This document shows positions 34,422 to 44,516 of a stretch of 64,000 nucleotides of DNA, in pieces. This stretch comes from Bradyrhizobium sp. CB1650. Its GTDB lineage: Bacteria; Pseudomonadota; Alphaproteobacteria; Rhizobiales; Xanthobacteraceae. The translations under genes and the position numbers were made by a program. Location of the stretch: assembly GCF_029761915.1 (NCBI RefSeq), contig NZ_CP121695.1, forward strand, positions 6,415,501 through 6,479,500, given 5' to 3'. The notes under the pieces were generated by a model. It worked only from the letters and a program-made list of their open reading frames with translations, was not told the origin of the DNA and did no database searches. Numbering within the stretch: position 1 is the stretch's first letter; every line of letters starts with the position of its first letter.

Positions 34422-35126
34422 CTAAGGTGACACGTTCGCCGTCTTCAACGCCTCCAGCAGTGTGGCGGAGTCCGTGACCCAACCGAAGATGCCGCCCTGG
34501 GCCTTGATCATCTTCAAACCCGTCTCGTGAAATTCGGGGAAGTAGGATGCGCAGCCATCCGAGATGACAACGCAGCGATAGCCGCGGTCATTGGCCTCGC
34601 GCACCGTCGTGTTCACGCACACCTCCGTGGTGACGCCGCACACCAGGAGAGCCTCGATACCGTATTTCTCCAGGACGTCACCGAGCTCGGTGGCGTAGAA
34701 CGCACCCTTGCCGGGCTTGTCGATCACGACCTCGCTGTCGTGCGGATAGAGCTCGGGGATGATGTCGTGGCCGGACTCGCCGCGGATCAGGATGCGGCCC
34801 ATCGGCCCGGGATCGCCGATGCGCAAGGACGGCGCTCCACGCTCGATCTTCGCAGGCGGCGCGTCGGAAAGATCCGGCAAGTGCCCTTCGCGGGTGTGGA
34901 TCACCAGCATGCCGGCGTCGCGCGCCGCCTTGAGCACGGCACCGACCGGCTTCACCGCGCGCGCGAGCTGGCTAACATCGTTGCCGAGCGTCTCGCCGAA
35001 GCCGCCGGGCTCGAGAAAATCGCGCTGCATGTCGATGATGATGAGCGCGGTTGTCGTCCAGTCGAGCTTGATCGGCCCGGGCTCGGCGTTGACGACGCCC
35101 AAAGTCGGCTTGCTTGAGTTCAACAT
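34422..35126 (-). CDS. Isochorismatase-fold cysteine hydrolase, biuret-hydrolase-like
   Basis: A 234-residue cytosolic amidohydrolase of the isochorismatase fold. The catalytic triad is visible: D32 (IIIDMQRDF), K137 (VIDKPGKG) and C170 ([20 protein letters not shown]). The run [19 protein letters not shown] and the ending [10 protein letters not shown] are close to biuret amidohydrolase (BiuH) as I recall it. Biuret, ureidoacrylate or other carbamoyl-type substrates are plausible; nicotinamidase is less likely. It stands alone. Confidence 0.75.
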   Translation of the reverse strand: MLNSSKPTLGVVNAEPGPIKLDWTTTALIIIDMQRDFLEPGGFGETLGNDVSQLARAVKPVGAVLKAARDAGMLVIHTREGHLPDLSDAPPAKIERGAPSLRIGDPGPMGRILIRGESGHDIIPELYPHDSEVVIDKPGKGAFYATELGDVLEKYGIEALLVCGVTTEVCVNTTVREANDRGYRCVVISDGCASYFPEFHETGLKMIKAQGGIFGWVTDSATLLEALKTANVSP

Positions 35127-35346
35127 GACGCTAGGCCCCCCGCGAGAACTCTCTCTACCACGATTTCTGCAAGCGCCGTGCCATTGTGTACAATGGCCGG
35201 CGGCACAGGGACGCGGAGGAATTCATCGCGCGTTCAGCGCGTTACGCTGAGGCCGAGAGCTGCTTTTGTCTGCGCAACGGCTCCACGACGGGCATTTTGC
35301 TCAAACGTTGGTCGGCGGCCGACACTCTCATTCTGCGGCGACGCGA

Positions 35347-35425
35347 CCCGGAATCCATTTCACCGCTTGCGCTGCGGCTCGATGGAGTCCGGGCTCGCGA
35401 CTTTCGTCGCGCCCCGGAATGACGA
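35347..35425. repeat. Palindromic intergenic repeat
   Basis: The stretch from ACCCGGAATCCATTTC to CCCCGGAATGACGAG contains CGCGAC-TTTC-GTCGCG and opposed GGAATCC/GGAGTCC pieces. Elements of this look are frequent in Bradyrhizobium noncoding DNA. The gap 35127-35578 contains nothing else that I can name. Confidence 0.55.
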
Positions 35426-35578
35426 GCGGTAGCCATGACCAGCAGGAGCGCCACGGATGCGGCCAGCGATATTGACTTCGCCCGCGCATGCTTTTGACTG
35501 TCACAATTCGCTTCGCGCAGCCGCAATCCCTCCCGCAGCGCAAAACCCCACGCCGGAACAAGAGATAAGGACTCCCGA

Positions 35579-38500
35579 ATGACGCTGTTGCAGGTCGAGC
35601 TGGAGGACAAATACCGGCTCGAATCGAAGCGGATCTACCTCTCCGGCACGCAGGCGCTGGTTCGATTGCCGATGTTGCAGCGCGAACGCGACCGGCTTCA
35701 GGGACTCAACACCGGCGGGTTCATCTCAGGCTATCGCGGCTCGCCACTCGGCATGTACGACCATGCGCTGTGGCGCGCAAAGTCGTTCCTGCAAGCGCAC
35801 GACGTCGCCTTCGTGCCCGGCCTCAACGAGGACCTGGCTGCGACCGCGGTGTGGGGCAGCCAGCAGGTCGGCCTGTTCCCCGGCGCCAAGGTCGATGGCG
35901 TGTTCGGCATCTGGTACGGCAAAGGCCCCGGCGTCGACCGTTCCGTCGATGCGCTCAAGCATGCGAACTCGGCCGGCACCTCGCGCCACGGCGGCGTGCT
36001 GGCGCTCGCAGGCGACGATCACGGCTGCCAGTCTTCGACGCTCGCCCATCAGAGCGAGCAGGTGTTCGCCGCGGCGCTGATCCCCGTGATCAACCCGTCG
36101 ACACTGCAGGATTATCTCGATCTCGGCCTCTACGGCTTCGCGCTCTCGCGCTTCTCCGGCTGCTGGGTCGGCTTCAAGGCGATCGGCGAGACCGTAGAGA
36201 GCTCGGCGTCGATCTACAGCGATCCCGCCCGCATCCAGATCAAGCTCCCCGACGATTTCGAGATGCCGCCTGATGGTCTCAACATCCGTTGGCCGGATCC
36301 GCCGCTGGAGGCCGAGAAGCGCCTGTTCGGCCCGAAGATGGCCGCGGTGCAGGCCTTTGCCCGCGCCAACCAGCTCGACCGCATCGTGCTTGATTCAAAA
36401 CCCGCACGCCTCGGCATCCTCGCCACCGGCAAGGCCTATCTCGATCTTCGCCAGGCGCTCGCCGATCTCGGCATCAGCGACAAGGACGCGCAGGATCTCG
36501 GCCTGCGCATCTACAAGGTCGCGATGACCTGGCCGCTCGAGGAAAGCGGCGCGAGGCGCTTTGCCGAAGGTCTTCAGGACGTGCTCGTCGTCGAGGAGAA
36601 GCGCGGCTTCATCGAAGATCAGCTCATGCGCATTCTCTACAATGTGGATGCCTCAAAGCGCCCGACCGTCACAGGCAAGCGCGACGAGCGCGGCGCGCCG
36701 CTGTTGCCGAGCGAGGGCGAGCTGACCCCGACCATCGTTGCCTCTGCGCTCGTGGCACGTCTGCGCCGGCTCGGCCACCAGAGCCCGGTGCTAGAGCAGA
36801 GGCTGGCGCGACTAGAAGCCTTCGAGAATCCCGTCACCGCCAGCGCGCCGATCAAGCTGGCGCGAACGCCGTTCTTCTGCTCCGGATGCCCGCACAACTC
36901 CTCGACCAAGGTGCCCGAGGGCAGCCGCGCCATGGCCGGCATCGGCTGCCACGGCATGGCCCTCAGCATGCCGAGCCGCCGTACCGACCTGATCTCGCAT
37001 ATGGGCGCCGAAGGCGTTAACTGGATCGGACAGGCGCCCTTCACCACCGAGCAGCACATCTTCCAGAACCTCGGCGACGGCACCTACACGCATTCCGGCC
37101 TGCTTGCACTGCGCGCGGCGTCCGCTGCCGGCATCAGCATCACCTACAAGATCCTCTACAACGACGCGGTTGCGATGACCGGCGGCCAGCCGGCCGAGGG
37201 CAGCTTCAACGTCGCACAGATCGCGCACCAGGTCTGGGCCGAGGGCGTCAAGCGGCTTGCCATCGTCTCCGACGATCCGGGCAAGTATCCGCAAGGCAAT
37301 TACTTCCCGCAAGGCGCGACCATCCATCACCGCCGCGAGCTCGACCAGGTGCAGCGCGAATTGCGCGACATCAAGGGCCTCACCGTCATCATCTACGACC
37401 AGACCTGTGCGGCGGAGAAGCGCCGCCGCCGCAAGCGCGGGCTCTACCCCGATCCGCAGAAGCGCGCCTTCATCAACGAGCTGGTCTGCGAGGGCTGCGG
37501 CGATTGCTCGCAGGCCTCCAACTGCGTCTCGGTGCAGCCGCTGGAGACCGAGTTCGGCCGCAAGCGCCAGATCGACCAGTCGAACTGCAACAAGGACTAT
37601 TCTTGCGTCGAGGGCTTTTGCCCGAGTTTTGTGACCGTGCATGGCGGCAAGCTCAAGCGGATCAAGACGTCGACGGTCGACTCCGGGCAATTGTTCGCCG
37701 ACCTGCCGCTGCCGCCAGCGCGCGAGCTCGACGGTCCCTACAACATTCTCGTCACCGGCATCGGCGGCACCGGCGTCATCACCATCGGCGCGCTGCTCGG
37801 CATGGCCGCCCATGTCGACGGCCGCGGCTGCTCGGCGCTCGACTTCACCGGCCTGTCGCAGAAGAACGGCGCGGTGATGAGCCATGTGCGCATCGCGCCG
37901 ATGCCGGAGGACATCTCCGCGGTCCGCATCGCCACCGGCGGGGCCGACGTCATCCTCGGCTGCGACATGATCGTCTCGGCAGGCCCCACCGCGCTCAGCC
38001 GTGCCGAACGCGGGGTGACGAAGGCTTACATTAACGCCGACCTGCAGCCGACTGCGAGCTTCGTCCAAAACCCCGATCTCGATTTCGAGATGGGCGCGAT
38101 GCAGACCGTGCTGCGCGACGCGGTCGGCGACAAGAACCTCGACATCGTCGACGCCACCGGCATTGCCGCGGCACTGATGGGCGACTCGATCGCCACCAAC
38201 CCGTTCATGCTCGGCTTCGCCTTCCAGAAGGGCTCGATCCCGCTGTCGCTGGAGGCGCTCTTGCGCGCCATCGAGATCAACGGCGCCGCGGTCGAGATGA
38301 ACAAGCTCGCCTTCACCTGGGGCCGCCTCGCCGCGCACGACATGTCGCGGGTGCGCAGCGTGCTCCAGTTCAAGAGCCGGGCGTCCGCACCGACGAAATC
38401 GCTCGATGATATCATCGCGACGCGCGCAGGGTTTTTGACCGGCTATCAGGACAAGGCATACGCCGACCGCTATCTTGCGACTGTGGCCAAGGTGCACAAG

Positions 38501-39055
38501 GCGGAGACCGCTGCTTCGCCGGCCTCCACCGAGCTGACCGAGGCCGTGGCCAAAAACCTGTTCAAGCTGATGGCCTACAAGGACGAATACGAGGTTGCGC
38601 GGCTCTATACCGACGGCAGCTTCGCCAAGAAGCTGTCGGAGAAGTTCGACGGCGATTTCAGCCTGAAGTTCTATCTCGCCCCGCCGATCTTCGCGCGACG
38701 CGACAAGGCCACCGGGCGCTTGCAGAAGCAGGAGTTCGGCGGCTGGATGATCCACGCCTTCCGCATCCTCGCGAAGCTGAAGTTCTTGCGCGGCACCGCA
38801 CTCGACCCGTTCGGCCGCACCGACGAGCGCCGGACCGAGCGGAGGCTGATCGAGGATTATCTTACGATGATCGATCAGCGGATTTCGGGGCTGCAGGCGG
38901 AGCAGATTCCGCTGTTGGCGAGGCTGGCGCGGGTGCCAGAAACGATCCGCGGTTATGGTCACGTCAAGGAAGCCAACATCAAGCAGGCAGAAGCCGAGAA
39001 GGCGCGGCTGGAAGCGGAGCTGGAGAACAGCCGCTTTGCGGCTGCGGCGGAATAG
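35579..39055 (+). CDS. Indolepyruvate:ferredoxin oxidoreductase, fused form
   Basis: An 1158-residue cytosolic enzyme that oxidatively decarboxylates aryl 2-oxo acids to acyl-CoA with ferredoxin as acceptor. The N-terminal ThDP-binding half has GLNTGGFISGYRGSPLG and a later FFCSGCPHNSSTKVPEGS; residues 640-680 hold a cysteine cluster (CEGCGDCSQASNC, CNKDYSC, CPSF) for a 4Fe-4S centre; the C-terminal part begins with ILVTGIGGTGVITIGALL, the gamma-type domain. All parts are in one chain, as usual in proteobacteria. AAGGA about 10 nt upstream is the ribosome binding site. Confidence 0.9.
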   Translation: MTLLQVELEDKYRLESKRIYLSGTQALVRLPMLQRERDRLQGLNTGGFISGYRGSPLGMYDHALWRAKSFLQAHDVAFVPGLNEDLAATAVWGSQQVGLFPGAKVDGVFGIWYGKGPGVDRSVDALKHANSAGTSRHGGVLALAGDDHGCQSSTLAHQSEQVFAAALIPVINPSTLQDYLDLGLYGFALSRFSGCWVGFKAIGETVESSASIYSDPARIQIKLPDDFEMPPDGLNIRWPDPPLEAEKRLFGPKMAAVQAFARANQLDRIVLDSKPARLGILATGKAYLDLRQALADLGISDKDAQDLGLRIYKVAMTWPLEESGARRFAEGLQDVLVVEEKRGFIEDQLMRILYNVDASKRPTVTGKRDERGAPLLPSEGELTPTIVASALVARLRRLGHQSPVLEQRLARLEAFENPVTASAPIKLARTPFFCSGCPHNSSTKVPEGSRAMAGIGCHGMALSMPSRRTDLISHMGAEGVNWIGQAPFTTEQHIFQNLGDGTYTHSGLLALRAASAAGISITYKILYNDAVAMTGGQPAEGSFNVAQIAHQVWAEGVKRLAIVSDDPGKYPQGNYFPQGATIHHRRELDQVQRELRDIKGLTVIIYDQTCAAEKRRRRKRGLYPDPQKRAFINELVCEGCGDCSQASNCVSVQPLETEFGRKRQIDQSNCNKDYSCVEGFCPSFVTVHGGKLKRIKTSTVDSGQLFADLPLPPARELDGPYNILVTGIGGTGVITIGALLGMAAHVDGRGCSALDFTGLSQKNGAVMSHVRIAPMPEDISAVRIATGGADVILGCDMIVSAGPTALSRAERGVTKAYINADLQPTASFVQNPDLDFEMGAMQTVLRDAVGDKNLDIVDATGIAAALMGDSIATNPFMLGFAFQKGSIPLSLEALLRAIEINGAAVEMNKLAFTWGRLAAHDMSRVRSVLQFKSRASAPTKSLDDIIATRAGFLTGYQDKAYADRYLATVAKVHKAETAASPASTELTEAVAKNLFKLMAYKDEYEVARLYTDGSFAKKLSEKFDGDFSLKFYLAPPIFARRDKATGRLQKQEFGGWMIHAFRILAKLKFLRGTALDPFGRTDERRTERRLIEDYLTMIDQRISGLQAEQIPLLARLARVPETIRGYGHVKEANIKQAEAEKARLEAELENSRFAAAAE

Positions 39056-39077
39056 CGGTCAGGCGCGAGAGCTCTCT

Positions 39078-39206
39078 CCACACGTCATTGCGAAGAGCTC
39101 TTGCGACGAAGCAATCCAGACTGCCTCCGCGGAAAGATTCCTGGATTGCTTCGCTTCCGCTTTCGCTCTCCGAGCTTCGGCGGACAAGGCGCTCGCCGTG
39201 ACGAGA
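39078..39206. repeat. Interspersed inverted repeat (GAAGCAATCCAG type)
   Basis: GAAGCAATCCAG at 39108-39119 is perfectly inverted at 39141-39152 (CTGGATTGCTTC), with CGTCATTGCGA ahead. The CGTCATTGCGAGCGAAGCAATCCAG repeat is one of the commonest in Bradyrhizobium. The rest of the gap 39056-39366 shows no gene. Confidence 0.7.
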
Positions 39207-39366
39207 TTGCGGAATGGCCGCGCCACACTCTCAGTCGTCATCGCCCACGAAATGTTCAGCCCGACACATAGCTTACACCTGTTCGGGGACATGGTTGACA
39301 CTTTTGGGGTTACGTAAATCGATCGTTTCGAGCCGGGTCGCGGGGGGCATGACGGCGGAGAAACAG

Positions 39367-41097
39367 CTAAACGCGAGTCGTTGCTGCGGTTGGCGCCAAC
39401 GTCGTCACGCCGCCCTCTGCCAGATGCCGCCCCGCGATATACCCGAACGTCAGCGCTGGCCCGAGTGTAATCCCCGGGCCCGGATAGTTGCCGTTCATGA
39501 TCGAACCCATGTCGTTGCCACAGGCGTAAAGGCCGGCGATCGGCGAGCCGTCCTCGCGCAGCACGCGGGCCTGGGCATCCACCTTCATGCCGATCGCCGT
39601 GCCGAGATCGGCCGGATAGATGCGCATCGCGAAGAACGGCGCACGGACGATCGCCGCAACGCAGGGGTTGGGCTTGTGAGCGGCATCGCCGAGGTGGCGC
39701 TGATAGATGGTGCTGCCGCGGCCGAATTCGGGATCGCGGCCGTCCTTGGCGTCGGCGTTGTAATTCGCGACCGTGGCCGCGAGTGCGGACGGTTTGATGC
39801 CAAGTTTCGCGGCGAGCTGCTCGATCTCCGCGGCCTCGATCAATTCGCCGCTCGCCACATAGCGCCGATAGTTGCGCGTAAACGGTTTGATGCGGCCGAG
39901 GCCATAGGTCCAGAGGAACTGGCGGTCGCAGATCAAATAGAACGGGCGATCAGGCTCGCCGTTGCCATCGCGCAGCATGGCGAGCACGAATTCGTGGTAG
40001 GATAGCGCCTCGTTGAGGAAACGCCGGCCGGCCGCGTTCACCGCGATCACGCCGGGCTTGGCCCGGTCGGTCACCGTGTGCGGAAAGACGCCGCGGCTGC
40101 CGTCGGCGCGGCGGAACAGCGAGGCCGGCACCCAATAGGCCGGGCTGGTCGCCTCGGTGTTCAGCGCGGCGCCGGTTGCGCTCGCAAGGCGAAGCCCGTC
40201 CCCGGTGCCCGAGGTGTTGGTCGCCGAGACAAATCCCGCAGCCGCCGGGAAGAAGCGCTTGCGCAAGCTTGGGTCGTGCGAGAAGCCGCCGGTCGCCAGC
40301 ACCACGCCTCGGCGCGCGGCGATCAGGCGGTCGCGGGAGCCATGACGGATGACCACGCCACCGACGCGATCGCCCTGCATCGACAGGTCCTCAACGTCGG
40401 TGCTGAAGAGGATCTCGACCTGGCGCTCCAACAGCGAGGCGTACAGCCGTGCGGCGAGCGCATTGCCGAGATGCAGCGTCGTGCCTCGGGGGCTGCGCAG
40501 CCGCTGCAGCGCGTACTCCGAGACGAGCCGCGCTGTGCGCAATGTCGAATGCAGCGACTGGCCGACCCGGCGCAGATGCGGGATGTCGAGGCGGTTGACC
40601 ATCATACCGCCGAACAGCGTGAACTCCGGCAGCGGCGGCCGCAGCCGGGCGAAGTTCGCCCCTAGTCTCGTACCATCGAAGGCGACCGGCTCGAGCACGC
40701 GGCCACCCGGCGTGGCGCCGAGCCGCTCTGGATAATAATCCGGATACGTCTTCACCGGCTGGAGCCGCACCTCGGTGTTGGCCTCGAGATAGGCGACCGC
40801 CTCCGGCCCACGCGCGAGGAAGGCGGCGCGCAAGCCGGCATTGGCGGCTTCAGGCACCGTGCTCGACAGATACAGGACTGCATCCGTGATGCTGTCGGAC
40901 AGCCCCGCCTCTTTCATCTTGGGATTGGCGGGGATCCAGACCATGCCACCGGACCAGGCGGTGGTGCCACCGATGAAGGCCGTCTTCTCGATCACCAGCA
41001 CGCGCAAGCCTTCGGCAGCGGCAACGGCCGCGGCCGTCATGCCGCCCGCACCGGCGCCAATCACGATGACGTCGTAGGTCTCATGCGCCGGCATCAT
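39367..41097 (-). CDS. FAD-dependent oxidoreductase, fumarate reductase/ketosteroid dehydrogenase type
   Basis: A 576-residue flavoprotein. The dinucleotide fold begins VIVIGAGAGGMTAAAVAAAEGLRVLVIEK and is followed by GGTTAWSGGMVWIP, the pattern of fumarate reductase-like and 3-ketosteroid 1-dehydrogenases. The C-terminal FAD contact reads GLYACGNDMGSIMNGNYPGPGITLGPALTFG. No signal peptide or heme motif is present. The substrate is probably a steroid-like or unsaturated acid compound. A second ATG directly follows the first. Confidence 0.83.
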   Translation of the reverse strand: MMPAHETYDVIVIGAGAGGMTAAAVAAAEGLRVLVIEKTAFIGGTTAWSGGMVWIPANPKMKEAGLSDSITDAVLYLSSTVPEAANAGLRAAFLARGPEAVAYLEANTEVRLQPVKTYPDYYPERLGATPGGRVLEPVAFDGTRLGANFARLRPPLPEFTLFGGMMVNRLDIPHLRRVGQSLHSTLRTARLVSEYALQRLRSPRGTTLHLGNALAARLYASLLERQVEILFSTDVEDLSMQGDRVGGVVIRHGSRDRLIAARRGVVLATGGFSHDPSLRKRFFPAAAGFVSATNTSGTGDGLRLASATGAALNTEATSPAYWVPASLFRRADGSRGVFPHTVTDRAKPGVIAVNAAGRRFLNEALSYHEFVLAMLRDGNGEPDRPFYLICDRQFLWTYGLGRIKPFTRNYRRYVASGELIEAAEIEQLAAKLGIKPSALAATVANYNADAKDGRDPEFGRGSTIYQRHLGDAAHKPNPCVAAIVRAPFFAMRIYPADLGTAIGMKVDAQARVLREDGSPIAGLYACGNDMGSIMNGNYPGPGITLGPALTFGYIAGRHLAEGGVTTLAPTAATTRV

Positions 41098-41156
41098 GCG
41101 GTGGGTTTCCCGGGACGAAGCATGACATCGTCATACCCCGCCCGGGCCATTGGACG

Positions 41157-42176
41157 CTAGCGCGCCGGCTTGCGCTCGCCGGGATCGATATCGAGCGCCC
41201 GCAGGCGGCCGAGCCGCAGCACGTCCATGGCAAGACGCCGGCCGATCCGGTCGCGATCGAGCACGCGGATCAGATCGTCGACGCCGTTGATCTCGACGCC
41301 GTCGAGCCTGATGACGACGTCGCCGGGCAGCAGGCCCGCCTTCGCCGCCGGGCCGTCCGGCTCGATCTGCATCAAGAGCGCGCCCATCTTGTTCTCGACG
41401 CCGGCCAGCACCGCGTGCCGCCGCGGGATCGGCGCAGTCTGCCCGGCCACGCCGATATAGGCGCGGCGCACGTAGCCATGGCGGATGATCTCCGACAGCA
41501 CGAATTGCGCGGTGTTGCTGGCGACCGCGAAGCAGATTCCCTGCGCGCCGCTGATGATGGCGGTGTTGATGCCGATCACCTCGGAATTCGACGATACCAG
41601 CGGCCCGCCGGAGTTGCCCGGGTTCAGCGCGGCATCGGTCTGGATCACGTCCTCGATGGTGCGGCCGCTGACCGAGCGGATCGATCGTCCGAGCGCCGAG
41701 ACCACACCGGCCGTCACGGTCGACTCGAAGCCGAGCGGATTGCCGATGGCGATCACGAGCTGGCCGCGCCGCAACGTCTTGGAGTTGCCGAGCGCGGCAT
41801 AGCGCAGGTCGCGCACGCCATTGGCGCGCAGCAATGCGAGGTCGGTGTCGGGGTCGACGCCGAGCACCTGGGCGTCGCCGACATGGCCCTCGACGTCGCG
41901 CAGCCGGATCTCCTTGGAGGAGCCGACCACGTGGCTGTTGGTGAGGACCAGTCCGTCCGGCGAGATCACGATGCCCGAGCCGAGCCCGCCGCGCTCGCGG
42001 CCGTTCGGCACTTTCGGTCCGGTCTCGACGCGCACGACGGCTGGGCCGACGCGCTCGGTCACGGCGATCACGGCATTGGAATAGGCGTCCAGCAGAACCC
42101 GGTCGTTGTCGGGCGCAGCCGCGATGGTTTGCGATGACAGACCGTCATCGGCGATATCTGAGGTAAAATCCAACAT
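41157..42176 (-). CDS. Deg/HtrA-type serine protease with one PDZ domain
   Basis: A 339-residue S1C protease. The triad is H82 (TNSHVV), D112 (DTDLAL) and S189 (NPGNSGGPL). Residues about 235-330 form one PDZ domain (GPAAKAGLLPGDVVIRLDG). Unlike DegP, it has no signal peptide or N-terminal membrane helix, so it seems to be cytoplasmic or exported in an unknown way. It lies downstream of the GMC dehydrogenase genes on the same strand. Confidence 0.86.
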   Translation of the reverse strand: MLDFTSDIADDGLSSQTIAAAPDNDRVLLDAYSNAVIAVTERVGPAVVRVETGPKVPNGRERGGLGSGIVISPDGLVLTNSHVVGSSKEIRLRDVEGHVGDAQVLGVDPDTDLALLRANGVRDLRYAALGNSKTLRRGQLVIAIGNPLGFESTVTAGVVSALGRSIRSVSGRTIEDVIQTDAALNPGNSGGPLVSSNSEVIGINTAIISGAQGICFAVASNTAQFVLSEIIRHGYVRRAYIGVAGQTAPIPRRHAVLAGVENKMGALLMQIEPDGPAAKAGLLPGDVVIRLDGVEINGVDDLIRVLDRDRIGRRLAMDVLRLGRLRALDIDPGERKPAR

Positions 42177-42258
42177 GGCGAGAGTCCTTGAGGCTCACAC
42201 AGATGGTGGCCTGTTCCCTCTCGCGCAAGTGGCCCGCTTCGGGCGCAGGGGTGGGCTG

Positions 42259-42705
42259 CTACGCTCGCCTGAGGCTGGCCGGCCTTGCCTTGACCGGGTC
42301 GAGCAGCGACCAGTCCCCATCCTCCAGCACATGGCCCTTGGGGAACGGCGCGCGCGGCTCCAGCCCCAGCGAGCGCAGCACGCGGTCGTCGCGGTAGTAG
42401 CACTGCAGGACGACGCGGACGAGCGTTGCGGCCGCCACGCCGCCGGAGCTGCGAAACTCCTGCGCCACCGCATCGCGCTTGGCTGCATCGAGCTCGGCGA
42501 GCGGCCCGCCGGCCAGCCGCCGCAGATGGTCCAACGCCTGGCGCACCAGAGCCGTGTCACGCCCGAGCGTCGCCAGCATGTCGGCCTGGATCGCGGGGTC
42601 GTCGGCGCCGGGCACGTTGTATTCGTCGCTGGCGGGAATGATCATCGCGGCGATGGCGCTGAGATCGTCGCGTTGAGCGCGCGTGAGTTGATTGTCTGCG
42701 GACAT
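42259..42705 (-). CDS. Gluconate 2-dehydrogenase subunit 3-like protein
   Basis: A 148-residue helical protein like the small subunit of membrane gluconate dehydrogenases (LTRAQRDDLSAIAAMIIPASDEYNVPG is the typical opening). Usual members carry a Tat signal that exports the large subunit with them; none is seen here. The start lies 7 bp after the GMC subunit stop, so the two are made together. Confidence 0.75.
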   Translation of the reverse strand: MSADNQLTRAQRDDLSAIAAMIIPASDEYNVPGADDPAIQADMLATLGRDTALVRQALDHLRRLAGGPLAELDAAKRDAVAQEFRSSGGVAAATLVRVVLQCYYRDDRVLRSLGLEPRAPFPKGHVLEDGDWSLLDPVKARPASLRRA

Positions 42706-42712
42706 GGCGGCC

Positions 42713-44311
42713 TCAGTCGAACAAATTGGCAAGGCGCTGCTTCATCTGGTCGGCGACGTAGAGCGCAATGGCCTGGATGGTCGAGGTCGGGTTGACCCCG
42801 CCCGAGGTGACGAAGACGCTGCCGTCGACGATGAAGAGGTTTTTCACGTCGTGCGAGCGGCCCCATTCGTTGACCACGGAGCGCTCGGGATCGATGCCCA
42901 TCCGCGCCGTGCCGAGCAGATGCCAGCCACCCCAGGGGATCGGCGAATTGATGCAGATGTCGGTTGCGCCGGCGGTTTCGAGAATCTCCCGGCCGCGGGC
43001 GAGCGCATGCTCCATCATCTTCCGGCTGTTCTCGCTGATGGTGTAGTCGATCCGGGGCGCGGGAATGCAGTTGCCGTCCTTCAGGACCGGATCGAGTGTG
43101 ACGCGGTTGTGCTCCTCGGGCAAGTCCTCGCAGATTGCCGAGACGCCCAGCCGATGACCGTTGAGCTTGCGGAAGACGCGGTGATGATCGGCGCCCCACG
43201 GCAATATGCCCTTCTGCTCGCTCACGACCGCCTCGAACACCGGCCCTGCGCCGCGCACGAACTGGATGCCATAGCCACGCACGAAGCCGCGCGACAAATC
43301 GGTGTCGTAGAATTCCTTGCTCCACAGGCAGGTCGGCGGCGCACGGTTGGAGTCGGTCGGCTCCTTCACGTAGCCGTAGATCTGCGCATAGGGATGGAAC
43401 ATCAGGTTCTTGCCGACGAGGCCGGACGAATTGGCGAGGCCGTTCGGGAAACGCGCCGAGGCCGAGTTGAGCAAGAGCCGCGGCGTGCCGACGCCGTTGC
43501 AGGCGATGACAACGACATGCGCGGGCTGAAACTGCTCGATACCGTCCTTATCGTAGTAGACTACACCCGAGGCCATGCCGTTCTCGTCGGTCGTGATCTC
43601 GCGCACCCGGCAGTGGGTACGCAGCTCGACGCCGGCGCGGATCGCCTGCGGCCAGTAGGTGATGTCGGTGGAGGATTTTGCGCCTTGCGCGCAGGCCGGC
43701 GTGCAATGGCCGAGGTTGATACAGCGTGCCCGGCCCTCATAGTCCGTTGTCGCAACCGTCGTATCCGACGGCCACCAGTGCCAACCGAGCTGGTTCATGG
43801 CCTTCCCGATCAGCGGCCCGGACCGGCCGAGCGGCTGTGGCGGCATCGGCGGATGCGTCAGCGGCGACAGCGGATCGCCCGACAGGCCGGATGTGCCCAT
43901 GATGCGGTCGTTCTCCTCGAAGAACGGCTCCAGCATGTCGTAGTCGATCGGCCAGTCGTCGGCGACGCCGTCGAGCGTCTTCACCTTGAAATCGGAAGGG
44001 TGCAGCCGCGGCCAATGGGCCGTGTACATCACGGTCGAGCCGCCGACCGCGTTGTAGTTGACGACCTTGATCGGTGAATTGTCGTCGTTGATGGGATAGT
44101 CCTCGGGCCTGCCGCGAACGTTCGGGCTGCTCGACCATTCGCCGTAGAACTTGGCTTCCCAGTCCCGGCCCGTGCTCGGATATTCCGCGGGGTTCATCCA
44201 GCCGCCCTGCTCCAGGCAGAGAATGTGCATCTTGGTCTCGGCCAGCGACCAGGCGACGGCGGCGCCCGAAGCGCCCGCGCCGATGATCAGGACGTCCACG
44301 GGGTCTTTCAT
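42713..44311 (-). CDS. GMC-family dehydrogenase large subunit
   Basis: A 532-residue flavoprotein of the glucose-methanol-choline group. FAD binding is at VLIIGAGASGAAVAWSLAE, the flavin loop at NYNAVGGSTVMYTA, and the catalytic His/Asn region at GGWHLLGTARMG and SGGVNPTSTIQAIA. MKDPVDV was chosen as start: it lies directly before the FAD fold and has GAGGAAGAAG upstream; the open frame continues to 44671. It pairs with the subunit-3-like protein, but the usual cytochrome c subunit is missing next to it. Substrate is a sugar or polyol. Confidence 0.84.
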   Translation of the reverse strand: MKDPVDVLIIGAGASGAAVAWSLAETKMHILCLEQGGWMNPAEYPSTGRDWEAKFYGEWSSSPNVRGRPEDYPINDDNSPIKVVNYNAVGGSTVMYTAHWPRLHPSDFKVKTLDGVADDWPIDYDMLEPFFEENDRIMGTSGLSGDPLSPLTHPPMPPQPLGRSGPLIGKAMNQLGWHWWPSDTTVATTDYEGRARCINLGHCTPACAQGAKSSTDITYWPQAIRAGVELRTHCRVREITTDENGMASGVVYYDKDGIEQFQPAHVVVIACNGVGTPRLLLNSASARFPNGLANSSGLVGKNLMFHPYAQIYGYVKEPTDSNRAPPTCLWSKEFYDTDLSRGFVRGYGIQFVRGAGPVFEAVVSEQKGILPWGADHHRVFRKLNGHRLGVSAICEDLPEEHNRVTLDPVLKDGNCIPAPRIDYTISENSRKMMEHALARGREILETAGATDICINSPIPWGGWHLLGTARMGIDPERSVVNEWGRSHDVKNLFIVDGSVFVTSGGVNPTSTIQAIALYVADQMKQRLANLFD

Positions 44312-44516
44312 CAAAGCATCTTCTTCCTCTCGCCCTCGCCGCTTCACGGGCGATTCGGCCATTCGCAGCTTGGCTCCAGCACAAACGATAGGGGCAGACT
44401 GGCCGGCGAGTAAAGGCACGGTGCGCGAATGTCGCACTTCGCACAGCGCAGACCATTGGTGTTGCCATGACCGGATGCTAGGAACGAGGGGCAAGAGCAA
44501 TCGATAGTGAGATCGT

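Noticed and set aside
36812..38962. 716-codon minus-strand frame opposite the indolepyruvate oxidoreductase
   Set aside because: Its composition is typical of antisense shadows of GC-rich genes, and the plus-strand enzyme has full family motifs.
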